NCBI GenBank assembly: GCA_944322785.1
Contig: CALUPW010000005.1
Coordinates: 1 to 64,000 of the forward strand
Origin: Candidatus Gastranaerophilales bacterium
Lineage (GTDB): Bacteria > Cyanobacteriota > Vampirovibrionia > Gastranaerophilales > Gastranaerophilaceae
Direction of reading: 5' to 3'
DNA: 64,000 bases
Position numbers and translations under genes: made by a program. Of this stretch, positions 9,056-17,379 are shown piece by piece. Under the pieces are notes generated by a model. That model saw only the letters and a list, made by a program, of their open reading frames with translations, was not told the DNA's origin and searched no databases. Within the stretch, counting starts at the first letter, position 1; every line of letters begins with the position of its first letter.

Positions 9056-9886
9056 TTAAATTTCACGTTCAAGTTCTATTTTTCTGTAGTAAATATTTGC
9101 AACCGCATAATAAAATACCAGAGTTAGTATAAATTCCATATATACAAAGATCGCTGCTATGATTGACAATCCGATTGGATTAGTGTAGATTTTTAAAAAC
9201 GCCAGTATTCCTGTAAGTATTCCGACAATAATTACCTGAATTATTATACCCCAGCAAAAAGCGAATACTATATATTTTAATCCCAATATTGTTGCTGAAA
9301 CAAATACTTTCGGCAATAATGTGAAAAGTAAAAAAGGGATACAGTTGCCTTTTGTAGAATAATTTCTGGCAAAACCAGCTATAATATAGGGCATTGTGTA
9401 CAATATACAAGCTATTATTATCAGAGCAACGGGTACACAAAACAGGTTAATCCCCGGAATCATACAAAGAAATCCTAATACTAAAATAATTAAAGTAAGC
9501 ATTATTGTCCAAACAAGCCCGAACTGTAGAACAGAACCGAAGTTTTTGAATAGATCTCCATTGACTTCCGGCATAATATCCATTGCTTTAATACGTTCCT
9601 GATCTTTTTGTGTGTCCTGCCATATAAATAATTTAATGGAATTGTGCAAAAATTTAATAAAATATAATCCGAAAATTATACTTGGTACTAAAAGCATTAT
9701 TAAAAACAATGGATTCTGAACAAGGTATTGATTTACCGCAGCTTCATTTCCTCCTGTTTTTATCGTTGCATAGGCAACGGGAAAAGTAATAATAAGAGCA
9801 AGCAAATATAAAAATCCGTGTTTTTTTGCAAGATTTTTACCTTTGTAGCATTTTTTTATTCCTTCAATTAAACCGCCGTTATTCAT
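9056..9886 (-). CDS. Polytopic membrane protein, first gene of a paralogous pair
   Basis: 276 residues, mostly hydrophobic, with about six membrane segments. It begins MNNGGLIEGIKKCYKGKNL, a cytoplasmic amphipathic start shared with the 8118-9038 product. Both share FLHNSIKLF/FVHNCIKYF and a DIMPEVNG/EIMPDINGK segment about a third of the way in. GAAGGAG precedes the start. Function is not recognisable. The pair is transcribed away from prfB. Confidence 0.75.
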   Translation of the reverse strand: MNNGGLIEGIKKCYKGKNLAKKHGFLYLLALIITFPVAYATIKTGGNEAAVNQYLVQNPLFLIMLLVPSIIFGLYFIKFLHNSIKLFIWQDTQKDQERIKAMDIMPEVNGDLFKNFGSVLQFGLVWTIMLTLIILVLGFLCMIPGINLFCVPVALIIIACILYTMPYIIAGFARNYSTKGNCIPFLLFTLLPKVFVSATILGLKYIVFAFCWGIIIQVIIVGILTGILAFLKIYTNPIGLSIIAAIFVYMEFILTLVFYYAVANIYYRKIELEREI

Positions 9887-9949
9887 AAAATCTCCTTCAT
9901 TTTAAACTAACCAGAATAATCAAATTAATTATATCATTTTTTGATTTTA

Positions 9950-9977
9950 TTACATACTCTGTTTATTGTAGTATAAT
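9950..9977 (+). promoter_or_regulatory. prfB promoter, near-leaderless
   Basis: TTACAT, a 16-base spacer and a perfect TATAAT (9972-9977) lie only 7 bases before the ATG at 9985. There is no Shine-Dalgarno sequence before that ATG, so the transcript should begin at or next to the start codon. Confidence 0.7.
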
Positions 9978-9984
9978 AGATGAT

Positions 9985-11077
9985 ATGGAAACAGAACTTA
10001 AACAATTATTGAATAATTTAAAACCGAGATATGAAAAAATAAAGGAGTGTCTTTGACCCTGCCGGAATGAATACAAAACTTTCAACTCTTGAAGGTGAAA
10101 TGCAACAACCCGACATCTGGTCAGACAAGTCAAAAGTTTCAAAAATCGGTGCCGAAATTAAAGAGCTTAAAGAAAATCTTGATATGCTTTCAAACTGGCA
10201 GACAAAAATTGAGGATGCCGAAGTTTCTCTTGAAATGGCGGATATTGATTTAATATCCGAAACTTTCAGCGGGCTTCAAATTCTTGAAAAAGAACTTGAT
10301 AAATTTGAAATCCGCCTTATGCTCGGCGGAGAATATGATGAAGCCGATGCTATTTTGACAATTAATGCGGGTGCCGGCGGAACGGATGCTCAAGATTGGG
10401 CAAGTCTTCTTCTCAGAATGTACATGAGATGGGCGGAAAATAAGGGCTGGAAAGTTGATTTGCTTGACAAACTTGACGGCGAGGAAGCCGGAATAAAATC
10501 AGCTACAATAAAAATATCCGGCAAATATGCCTTCGGATACGCAAAAGCAGAAAAAGGCGTTCATCGGCTTGTGAGAATTTCACCGTTTAATGCAAACGGA
10601 AAACGTCAAACAAGTTTTGCATCGGTTGAAGTTTCACCAATAATTGAAGATTTTGAAAAAACGATTACAATTCCGCCTGAGGAACTTGAAATTGAAACAA
10701 TGCGTTCGGGCGGAGCCGGCGGACAAAATGTTAATAAAGTCGAAACTGCAGTAAGAATTCTGCATAAACCAACAGGTATTGTTGTCAAATGCCAGCAGGA
10801 GCGTTCACAATTACAAAATAAAGAAAATGCTATGCAAATTTTAGCCTCAAAACTTCTTGCAATTCGTCAGGCAGAACATGAGAAAAAACTTGCGGAATTA
10901 AAGGGCGAAAACGTCGATATAAATTTCGGCTCTCAAATCCGCTCATACGTTTTCCATCCCTATAAAATGGTAAAAGATCACAGAACAAACTGTGAAGCCG
11001 GAAATGTGGATGCTGTTATGGACGGAGATATTGATATGTTTATTGATGCATATTTAAAAAGTCAGGCAGCAAAGTAA
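9985..11077 (+). CDS. prfB: Peptide chain release factor 2, with programmed +1 frameshift
   Basis: RF2 releases the peptide at UGA and UAA codons. The first 23 codons run from ATG 9985 to CTT 10051-10053 and stop at in-frame TGA (10054-10056). Reading continues in the +1 frame from GAC 10055, giving about 363 residues, the usual RF2 length. The slip site CTT-TGA-C with an AGGAG block a few bases upstream is the classical autoregulatory frameshift: scarce RF2 lets the ribosome slip and make more. The stop-recognition tripeptide SPF is near residue 199 and the catalytic GGQ near 245 ([13 protein letters not shown]). It converges on the PHP gene with one base between stops. Confidence 0.96.
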
Positions 11078-11078
11078 A

Positions 11079-11717
11079 CTATTCTAGTTTTTCCCCGTGC
11101 AAATCCGTTCCGCCTGTCATCAAAAGATTATATTTAAAAGCAATCTTTTTAACGGTTTCTTCTCTGTGAAATTTTAAAATTCCACGAAATCCCGGATACG
11201 GATAATAAACTTCAAGTCCGTCAAGACCGTAGTGAGTGAGTTTTTTTACAAATCTGTCCATTGAAATACACCAGCAGCAGGCAGGATGTGCAAGAACTGC
11301 GATTCCTCCGGCATTGTGAATTGCGTTAATCAATTTTTTAATGTTTCTTGTTGAAAAAAGCCGTATGATATCCCATTCGGTTTCTTTTTTACTTTTTGCA
11401 AAAAACTTTTTTAACTCCGGATTGTTTTTGTCAATTCCGTATCCGAGAAGATGCATAAAAACATACCCGCACCAGACATCAAATTCCACACCGGGAATTA
11501 AAATCGGAGATGATGCTTTTTTGCAGTTTTCATAGCCTTTCATTGTATTGTGATCAGTGATTGAAATATATTTATAATTCAATTTTTCAGCCTGATTCAC
11601 AATGCTGTCAAAATCTCCTTTTCCGTCAGAATAGGATGTATGAATATGCAAATTTATTCGTTTGTTTGTAAAATCATCTTCGTTAAATGTTTTTATTAAT
11701 TCTTTGTAATTTCCCAT
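11079..11717 (-). CDS. PHP-domain metal-dependent phosphoesterase
   Basis: About 212 residues with the PHP motifs INLHIHTSYSDG, ISITDHNT, a Glu in LIPGVEFD, AVLAHPACC and the C-terminal TGGTDLHG, the set of His/Asp ligands for a trinuclear metal site. Family members hydrolyse nucleoside phosphates or 5'-mononucleotide ends (YciV/RNase AM-like). The start is placed at ATG 11717; the frame reaches a TTG at 11759, but a TATAAT on this strand (11747-11752) falls inside that extension, which favours the shorter form. No clear Shine-Dalgarno sequence is seen. Confidence 0.85.
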   Translation of the reverse strand: MGNYKELIKTFNEDDFTNKRINLHIHTSYSDGKGDFDSIVNQAEKLNYKYISITDHNTMKGYENCKKASSPILIPGVEFDVWCGYVFMHLLGYGIDKNNPELKKFFAKSKKETEWDIIRLFSTRNIKKLINAIHNAGGIAVLAHPACCWCISMDRFVKKLTHYGLDGLEVYYPYPGFRGILKFHREETVKKIAFKYNLLMTGGTDLHGEKLE

Positions 11718-11769
11718 TGTTTTTGTAAAAATATTTGTAATAAAATTATTATACAACAAGGGAGAAAAT

Positions 11770-12741
11770 ATGACGAAATTTAAGGTTAACGGAAGTGCAT
11801 CAGGTGTTTTGTGGGAAGGTTTGAAACTCTATTGTATATACTTTCCGAAATATGCATTGTATATGGCATTTCCGGTTTTAGGGCAGTTGTTCGGGCTATT
11901 CTGGGTCTTTGGTATGACTTATTTGTTTATGAATAATATTGACTATTTGTCCCGTGAAATACCAATGCTCGGCTCACTCGGACCTATGATGGCATGTGTT
12001 ATGCTGATAACTTTGCCGGGGTTGATTTTGTGGATAAAAGCATTCTGGGATTATCTTGTGTCATACGGCGCCCTGAATTCCATGACAGAAGCTGCAATGT
12101 CAACCGGAAAAATCTATGATTTCCCTGCACATAACGCAGTTATTACAAGAAGAACATTTCAATTTATTACTCTCTGGTTAATTTTCAGTTTGTTTACGGC
12201 TGTTTCATCAATCCCGTTTCTCTGGGTTTTAGGGTTGATATTTTTTGTATATTTTGTTCTTATTTTTCAGGTTTTTACCTTTGAGGAGGATGTATCTCCT
12301 TCAGGATGTTTTAAACGCAGTCTGATGCTTGTTAAAGGAAACTTTGCTAAAACTCTTGCGATGATGACTGTTTTGTTTGCACTTACATACTATTTCCTTG
12401 AAAAAGGAGTTTCTGTAATATTTGATGCTTTGAGGATAACCAGATTGCTTCTGGGAATGTTTGAAGGGTTTGCCTCAATGATTCCGATGGACGGCGTTAA
12501 TTCAGTTCTTGCGATGGCAAATTCCCCGCAGATTACGCCGCTGGATATTGCAGATGTTATAATCCAGATGATAATAGGATTTCTTGTTGTCGGATTTACT
12601 CTGCCGTTAAGAAGTATTGTTTGGACATTATGGTACAAAAATCTTTCCGATAGGGATGGGGTTCCAGCAAAAATTTCAAAATCCGGACGAAAAAAATTAG
12701 ATCCTGAAATTTTAAAACGGGCAAAAGATAAAGATAATTAA
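11770..12741 (+). CDS. Polytopic membrane protein of unknown function
   Basis: 323 residues with about six hydrophobic segments (near 30-60, 85-105, 135-165, 195-210, 255-280) and a short basic C-terminal tail (KISKSGRKKLDPEILKRAKDK). GGGAGAAA precedes the start. The overall plan, two clusters of helices with a polar start, resembles the pair at 8118-9886, but I see no sequence match strong enough to call them homologous. The next two genes follow within 20 bases, so it may be the first gene of a short operon with the zinc ribbon and rph. Confidence 0.75.
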   Translation: MTKFKVNGSASGVLWEGLKLYCIYFPKYALYMAFPVLGQLFGLFWVFGMTYLFMNNIDYLSREIPMLGSLGPMMACVMLITLPGLILWIKAFWDYLVSYGALNSMTEAAMSTGKIYDFPAHNAVITRRTFQFITLWLIFSLFTAVSSIPFLWVLGLIFFVYFVLIFQVFTFEEDVSPSGCFKRSLMLVKGNFAKTLAMMTVLFALTYYFLEKGVSVIFDALRITRLLLGMFEGFASMIPMDGVNSVLAMANSPQITPLDIADVIIQMIIGFLVVGFTLPLRSIVWTLWYKNLSDRDGVPAKISKSGRKKLDPEILKRAKDKDN

Positions 12742-12757
12742 TCAAAGGAAATTTATT

Positions 12758-12973
12758 TTGTTTATTTGCAAAAACTGTAAATCAATTGATAAATTTGAAT
12801 TGATGTTTTCACCTTATTATCAAGGCGAAAGACGGTTTTCGCAAAAATACAACAAAAATAACGAAATTGAAATATCAGTAGACGGTTATACATTCATTCC
12901 TGATTTGAGGTTTATGAATGAACATGCCGTATGCCGGTATTGCGGACAAATTTATATGTGGGACTATGAATAA
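12758..12973 (+). CDS. Small zinc-ribbon protein, TTG start
   Basis: 71 residues with CKNC at positions 4-7 and CRYC near 59-62, the two knuckles expected of a zinc ribbon, separated by a polar region (FSPYYQGERRFSQKY). It begins with TTG preceded by AAAGGAAA at good spacing. It ends 10 bases before rph, so translation of the two is probably linked. A nucleic-acid or ribosome-associated role is possible, but I do not recognise the family. Confidence 0.72.
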   Translation: MFICKNCKSIDKFELMFSPYYQGERRFSQKYNKNNEIEISVDGYTFIPDLRFMNEHAVCRYCGQIYMWDYE

Positions 12974-12983
12974 GGAAAATATT

Positions 12984-13679
12984 ATGAGAACAGGTAGAAA
13001 AAACAACGAGTTAAGAGAAATTAAATTTATCAAAAATTTTACAAAACATGCTCTTGGCAGTGTTCTTGTCGAATTCGGCGATACAAAAGTTATAACAACG
13101 GCATCAGTTGAGGAGGGCAAACCGAAATGGATGGAAAAAGATGATATGAGAGGCTGGCTGACAGCAGAATATTCACTTCTTCCTTCATCAACAGAAACAA
13201 GGTGCCAGAGGGAAAGAACAAAGATTTCAGGACGCACACAGGAAATTCAAAGACTAATCGGGCGAAGTTTACGAGCCTGTCTTGATTTGACAAAAATTCC
13301 GGATTTAACAATAACAATTGATGCCGATGTAATTCAGGCAGACGGCGGTACAAGAACTGCAAGCATCTGCGGTGGCTACCTTGCACTTTCGGAAGCTGTT
13401 AAAAAACTTTTGAGTGAAGGCAAATTGAAAGAAAATCCTATTGTAGAACCGGTTGCTGCAATTTCTGCGGGAATTGTTAACGGTGAAGTGCTTCTGGATT
13501 TGAATTATCAGGAAGATTCCCACGCTCAAGTTGATGCAAATATTGTTTTGACAAAGAGCGGTAAAATTATAGAGTTTCAAACAACCGCAGAAGGCCAACC
13601 CTATGAACCTGAAAAAATGATTGAGATTTTTAATATTGCAAAGGTCGGTATAAATAAAATTATTGCTTTATATGAATAA
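12984..13679 (+). CDS. rph: Ribonuclease PH
   Basis: 231 residues matching the phosphorolytic 3'-exoribonuclease that trims tRNA 3' ends. Seen are MRTGRKNNELREI, VEFGDTKVI, RTQEIQRLIGRSLRA, TITIDADVIQADGGTRTASI with its acidic residues, and the C-terminal TAEGQPYEPEKM. The start at 12984 has AAGGAAA just before it; an upstream Met in frame would overlap the zinc-ribbon gene. The end of the gene carries the promoter of the next gene. Confidence 0.96.
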   Translation: MRTGRKNNELREIKFIKNFTKHALGSVLVEFGDTKVITTASVEEGKPKWMEKDDMRGWLTAEYSLLPSSTETRCQRERTKISGRTQEIQRLIGRSLRACLDLTKIPDLTITIDADVIQADGGTRTASICGGYLALSEAVKKLLSEGKLKENPIVEPVAAISAGIVNGEVLLDLNYQEDSHAQVDANIVLTKSGKIIEFQTTAEGQPYEPEKMIEIFNIAKVGINKIIALYE

Positions 13680-13691
13680 ATTTAGTATAAT
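13663..13691 (+). promoter_or_regulatory. Promoter of the secreted coiled-coil gene pair
   Basis: TTGCTT, a 17-base spacer and a perfect TATAAT (13686-13691). The -35 element lies inside the last codons of rph, so the next two genes can be expressed independently of it. Confidence 0.75.
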
Positions 13692-13722
13692 CTTTTTATT
13701 AAAGAAAGGAGAAATGTGTATT

Positions 13723-14349
13723 ATGAAAAAACTTTTAGTGTTATCATTATGTTTTGCAATGACTGCAGGCTTGTCAGCCATGGCTGATGAACCTGATACA
13801 TATACCGGTCAATTTCTTCAAAAACATACACAAAAACTGATTGATGCGGAAAAAAGTTTTCAGGAAAAACAACAGGCAAATCAAGATGCCTATATCAAGC
13901 AGCGTCAGGAACGTGAAGATGCAATAAATCAAAAAATTGAAGAAATTCAACAGCAAAATGAAGCTCAAAAACAAGAAATCAACCAAAAAATTGAAAACAT
14001 AAACAAATCTATTGAAGATGCTCAAGAACAGCGTAAGGAAGAATTAAATAAAAAAATAGAAGACTTCCAACAGCAGCAGCAATCTCAAAAAGAGGAAATG
14101 AACAACCGAATTGAGGAATTTAATAAAAATCTTGAAGATGCAAGACAGCAGCGCAACGAAGAAATGAATAAGAAAATGGAAGAAATCCAAAAGCAAAGAG
14201 AACAACAGCAGCAGGAATTCAATCAAAAAATAGAAAATTTCAATCAGTCTATAGAAGATGCAAAGAAACAAAATGCTGAGGCTGCACAGGAACGCCAGCA
14301 AAAAATAGAAAGGAAAAAAGAACTCTGGAAAGAGTTGATAACAGAATAG
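13723..14349 (+). CDS. Secreted Gln/Glu-rich coiled-coil protein
   Basis: 208 residues. A signal peptide (MKKLLVLSLCFAMTAGLSAMA) is followed by an almost uninterrupted charged coiled coil rich in Gln, Glu, Lys and Asn. About 36-residue units recur three to four times, each with 'NxKIExxNxxIEDAxxQ' (encoded near 13930-14290). The protein ends KIERKKELWKELITE, a tail almost repeated at the end of the next gene product. The start is ATG 13723, 11 bases after AAAGGAG; an upstream ATG at 13714 lies too close to that site. Function is unknown; an envelope spacer or filament is a guess. Confidence 0.85.
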   Translation: MKKLLVLSLCFAMTAGLSAMADEPDTYTGQFLQKHTQKLIDAEKSFQEKQQANQDAYIKQRQEREDAINQKIEEIQQQNEAQKQEINQKIENINKSIEDAQEQRKEELNKKIEDFQQQQQSQKEEMNNRIEEFNKNLEDARQQRNEEMNKKMEEIQKQREQQQQEFNQKIENFNQSIEDAKKQNAEAAQERQQKIERKKELWKELITE

Positions 14350-14365
14350 GAAAGGAGTAAAATTA

Positions 14366-14665
14366 ATGAAAAAAACGTTAGTAGCCTTAATGGCAATGGT
14401 TATGTTAACTTCAACAGCTGCATTTGCGGCATCAGACACACCGATTTCTGATTGGATTAACAGCAAGACATCAAAAATAACACAAAGAGAAAAATCAGCT
14501 GCAGCAAAAGCAGAAGCTAAACGTAAAAAACGTGAAGCAAAAATTCAAAAACAAAAACGTAAACAGGCAGAAGCAAAAAGAAAAGCTGAACAAAGACAAA
14601 AAGAACGCAAACAAAAAATCGAAAAGAAAAAAAGATTGTGGAATGAACTTTTCTCAGCTGACTAA
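14366..14665 (+). CDS. Small secreted Lys/Ala-rich helical protein
   Basis: 99 residues. A signal peptide (MKKTLVALMAMVMLTSTAAFA, likely cleaved after AFA) precedes a short SDTPISDWINS segment and then a single very basic helix built of K, R, A, Q and E. The final residues KIEKKKRLWNELFSAD match the tail of the preceding secreted protein. GGAAAGGAG lies 8 bases before the start and the gap to the previous gene is 16 bases, so the two form an operon closed by a terminator. Confidence 0.82.
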   Translation: MKKTLVALMAMVMLTSTAAFAASDTPISDWINSKTSKITQREKSAAAKAEAKRKKREAKIQKQKRKQAEAKRKAEQRQKERKQKIEKKKRLWNELFSAD

Positions 14666-14685
14666 AAGCAGATCAGCACTAATGC

Positions 14686-14716
14686 AAAAAAGAGAGCGTA
14701 AATCGTTCTCTTTTTT
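14686..14716 (+). terminator. Rho-independent terminator of the coiled-coil pair
   Basis: The stem AAAAAAGAGAGCG / CGTTCTCTTTTTT with one G-T pair and a 5-base loop ends in a T run. Confidence 0.88.
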
Positions 14717-14769
14717 GTATGGCAAAAAAATAATCACTATGCTAAAATTTGTTTGAAAGAAATTAATTT

Positions 14770-16386
14770 ATGCAAATTACGGATGAAAAAACAATACCTG
14801 CGTCAAAGGTTTTAATAAAAGTATTTGAAAGACTTGGAATTGATAAGATTTTCGGATATCCGGGGAGTTCTGTGCTTGCATTGTACGATGAACTTGCAAA
14901 AGAAAATTCGATAAAACATTATCTTTTCCGCCATGAAGCGGGAGCTGTTCATGCGGCGGAAGGGTATGCAAGAACATCGGGGAAATGCGGGGTTGTTCTT
15001 GTAACAGCAGGTCCGGGAGCTTCAAATACAATAACGGGTATAATCAGTGCCTGTTTCGACGGTGTTCCGCTAATCGTTATCTCAGGACAGGTGCCGCAGG
15101 ATGCGTTTGGCAAAGACTCATTTCAAGAAATTAATTTTGTTGAAATTGTTAAAACTTTTACAAAAGCGGCATTTCGTGTTGAATCTGCAGATGAACTTGA
15201 AAGCCTTGTTTTGCAGGCATGGCTGATTGCAACTTCCGGTAAAAAAGGGCCGGTTGTTATTGAAATTCCAAAAAATGTTCTTGAAAATGAGGCAGAATAC
15301 AAAAATCTTACCCTTCCGGCAGACAAAAATTTTTCAATTTTAAATAATGAAGTTACAAAAACAATTGAACTGTTAAAAAGTTCAACAAAACCTGTCATTA
15401 TAGCAGGCGGCGGCTGCAGCAATTCTGTGGGCGAACTTTTAGAGTTTGCAGAGATGTTAAATATGCCTGTAGTTTCAACCATGATGGGTACGGGCAGTTT
15501 CCCGCAAAATAATCCGCTCTATTCAGGCATGATTGGTTTGTATGGCGACAGTGCCGCAAACAAACTTGTTGAAAATTCGGATTTGCTTCTTGTTCTGGGG
15601 TCTAGATTTAATGATAGGATTTCATCGGTTTTTGATTTGGATTTGATTAATCGTAAGAGCATAATTCATGTTGATATAAATGCAAAAAATCTTTTGCGAA
15701 ATCTCCATGCTGATGTTCCGGTAAATTCAGATGTGAAGATGTTTTTAAAGGAGTTGATAAGTTCTGTTAGCGGTGAAGGCTTGTCTGATTTTCATTTTGA
15801 TAATTTCATAAACACTAAAAATTTAAAAAACGAATATGATGAAATTTTGACCGTAAAAAATGTTGTGAAATATCTTTTTGAATATACAAAAAACTTTTCA
15901 CCTGTAATTGCAGCAGATGTCGGACAGCACCAGATTGCTCTGATAAAAAATTATCAATTCAATGAACCCTGCAAACTCCTTGTTTCGGGCGGATTCGGCG
16001 CAATGGGGTTCGGGCTTCCGGCTGCAATCGGGGCTTCTTTGGCTCAGGATAAAAGACAGGTTGTCGTTATAACGGGTGACGGCTCTTTTCAAATGAATTT
16101 TCAGGAACTTGCGGTCTGCAGTGAATATAAAATTCCGGTCAAAATTCTTGTAATAAATAACGGTTATCTTGGCATGGTGCGCCAGCTTCAGGAAGAACAG
16201 TATAACGGAAGATTTTTTGAAACTGCTTTAAAAAATCCGGATTTTGTTATGCTTGCAAACAGTTTCGGAATAGATGCGGTGCGTGTAACCCAAAACGATG
16301 AGGTGACACCTGCGTTGGATAAAGCGTTTAAAAGCAGTGAACCGTTTGTAATCGAATTTGTGACAGAACCCTTTGAAAACGTTTAA
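14770..16386 (+). CDS. ilvB: Acetolactate synthase large subunit (ThDP-dependent)
   Basis: 538 residues with the three ThDP-enzyme domains. The N-terminal FGYPGSSVLALYDEL contains the G-Y-P-G-x turn, and the catalytic Glu sits in LFRHEAGAVHAAEGYAR. The central domain has GTGSFP, and the C-terminal ThDP motif is GDGSFQMNFQEL...NNGYLGMVRQLQE, a pattern typical of acetohydroxyacid synthase. It would condense pyruvate for valine/leucine synthesis. No ilvN regulatory subunit is adjacent, and ilvC/ilvD are absent here. GAAAG precedes the start. A related ThDP decarboxylase is the main alternative. Confidence 0.88.
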   Translation: MQITDEKTIPASKVLIKVFERLGIDKIFGYPGSSVLALYDELAKENSIKHYLFRHEAGAVHAAEGYARTSGKCGVVLVTAGPGASNTITGIISACFDGVPLIVISGQVPQDAFGKDSFQEINFVEIVKTFTKAAFRVESADELESLVLQAWLIATSGKKGPVVIEIPKNVLENEAEYKNLTLPADKNFSILNNEVTKTIELLKSSTKPVIIAGGGCSNSVGELLEFAEMLNMPVVSTMMGTGSFPQNNPLYSGMIGLYGDSAANKLVENSDLLLVLGSRFNDRISSVFDLDLINRKSIIHVDINAKNLLRNLHADVPVNSDVKMFLKELISSVSGEGLSDFHFDNFINTKNLKNEYDEILTVKNVVKYLFEYTKNFSPVIAADVGQHQIALIKNYQFNEPCKLLVSGGFGAMGFGLPAAIGASLAQDKRQVVVITGDGSFQMNFQELAVCSEYKIPVKILVINNGYLGMVRQLQEEQYNGRFFETALKNPDFVMLANSFGIDAVRVTQNDEVTPALDKAFKSSEPFVIEFVTEPFENV

Positions 16387-16982
16387 TCCATAAGATCATA
16401 AACCCGTCTGATTTCCTGAATATCCTGCCACATTTGCCATTTAGGGCTTCCTTTTTCACGGGAATCATTTCTTAAAAGGTATGACGGGTGGTATATCGGC
16501 ATCATTTTAGAAAAATTTGGACCTTCAAACCATTTGCCCCGGATTTTTATTATTCCCTGTTTTGTATCAAGCATGGATTGAACGGCAACCCGTCCGCAAA
16601 GAAGAATGATTCTTGGTTTTAAAATGTTGATTTGCGCCTCAAGATATTCTTTGCATGCCTCTTTTTCCTCGGGTAAAGGGTCACGGTTTTCCGGCGGTCT
16701 GCATTTTAGAGTGTTGCAGATGTAAAGATGTTCATTACGTGAAAAACCGACCGAAGCAAGAATCTTATCCAGAAGCTGACCTGCTTTGCCGACAAAAGGT
16801 TCGCCCTTCTGATCTTCATAAAATCCCGGGGCTTCTCCTATAAGCATCATTTTATGGTTGGGTATTCCTCCGGAAAAAACAATATTTGTGCGGGTTTTTG
16901 AAAGAGGGCACTTCTGACAGTGAAGACACTTTTCTTTAATTTTATCAAGTTCTTTATTTTCTTGTTCTGTTAATAATGTCAT
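16383..16982 (-). CDS. Uracil-DNA glycosylase, family 4 (Fe-S)
   Basis: 199 residues. The 4Fe-4S ligands appear as CLHCQKC near the N-terminus and as the Cys in NTLKCRPPENRDP with a further Cys about 14 residues on. The catalytic/binding motifs are GEAPGFYED and YHPSYLLRN. It excises uracil from DNA. The stop overlaps the end of ilvB by 4 bases in convergent orientation. There is no Shine-Dalgarno sequence; TATAAA (16989-16994) lies 6 bases before the ATG, so the mRNA is probably leaderless. Confidence 0.93.
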   Translation of the reverse strand: MTLLTEQENKELDKIKEKCLHCQKCPLSKTRTNIVFSGGIPNHKMMLIGEAPGFYEDQKGEPFVGKAGQLLDKILASVGFSRNEHLYICNTLKCRPPENRDPLPEEKEACKEYLEAQINILKPRIILLCGRVAVQSMLDTKQGIIKIRGKWFEGPNFSKMMPIYHPSYLLRNDSREKGSPKWQMWQDIQEIRRVYDLMD

Positions 16983-16988
16983 TTTACT

Positions 16989-17025
16989 TTTATAAATAAC
17001 AAAATGAGAAGTGTTGAACGTTCAA
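16989..17025 (-). promoter_or_regulatory. Glycosylase promoter with a palindrome over the -35 region
   Basis: On the minus strand TCAACA, 17 bases, TATAAA, 6 bases, ATG. The perfect 12-bp palindrome TTGAACGTTCAA (17014-17025) overlaps the -35 element and could be an operator. Confidence 0.5.
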
Positions 17026-17029
17026 ATGC

Positions 17030-17263
17030 TTAATTGTAGTCTATTTTAGGTACATCTTTAAACAATTCTTCAATCGGAATATTAAGCACTGTTGCTATAT
17101 CAAAGATTATGAAAGCAGAAGGCGTCTGCTTTGCGTTTTCAATTTTAAATAGTGAATCTGTGCTAATATTCACAAGTTCGGCAAGTTTCATTTGCGAGAG
17201 TCTTTTCCTCATTCTCTCCGCTCTTATATTGTTGCCTAGAGTTTTTAATCGTTCATTTGCCAT
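17030..17263 (-). CDS. Small HTH (XRE/Cro-CI) regulator, copy 1
   Basis: 77 residues that are essentially one helix-turn-helix domain: ERLKTLGNNIRAERMRKRLS, then QMKLAELVNISTDSLFKIEN as the HTH, then TPSAFIIFDIATVLNIPIEELF. It is a close paralogue of the 17372-17593 product (same ends, 'AKQTPSAF.IFDIA'). No Shine-Dalgarno sequence is present; TAAAAT ends 6 bases before the ATG. It probably binds the divergent promoter region at 17264-17310. Confidence 0.85.
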   Translation of the reverse strand: MANERLKTLGNNIRAERMRKRLSQMKLAELVNISTDSLFKIENAKQTPSAFIIFDIATVLNIPIEELFKDVPKIDYN

Positions 17264-17269
17264 TTAATT

Positions 17270-17309
17270 ATTTTAAATGGTTGACAAATAAAGTTCAACA
17301 AATTATAAT
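17270..17309. promoter_or_regulatory. Face-to-face promoters of duplicated unit 1
   Basis: Minus strand: TTGAAC (17293-17298), 17 bases, TAAAAT (17270-17275), driving the regulator. Plus strand: a full consensus TTGACA (17281-17286), 17 bases, TATAAT (17304-17309), pointing away from it. The two promoters overlap. The plus promoter now faces only a 7-codon remnant and then runs antisense to the second regulator. Direct repeats AATCAAATGAAAT / AATCGAATGAAAT follow at about 17308-17340. Confidence 0.75.
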
Positions 17310-17355
17310 CAAATGAAATCTGATTAAAATCGAATGAAATACGATAGGAGTCAAA

Positions 17356-17379
17356 ATGATAGAAAACGAATTTACATAG
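17356..17379 (+). pseudogene. N-terminal remnant of a partner gene (MIENEFT, stop)
   Basis: AGGAG at 17346 and ATG 17356 open a frame of only seven codons, MIENEFT, then TAG. The leader GATAGGAG and the residues M-x-x-[ND]-E-F-T match the start of the intact partner gene at 17683 (GATAGGAGG; MSYDEFT). The match ends where the next regulator's 3' end begins (17372). I read it as the truncated first copy of the partner, left by tandem duplication. Confidence 0.65.

Noticed and set aside
10067-11077. prfB starting at ATG 10067
   Set aside because: This would omit the conserved N-terminus; the upstream 23 codons plus CTT-TGA-C give the expected RF2 length and autoregulation site.
17014-17025. 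LexA box at TTGAACGTTCAA
   Set aside because: Gram-positive LexA sites have GAAC-N4-GTTC; here there is no spacer, so only an unspecified operator is suggested.
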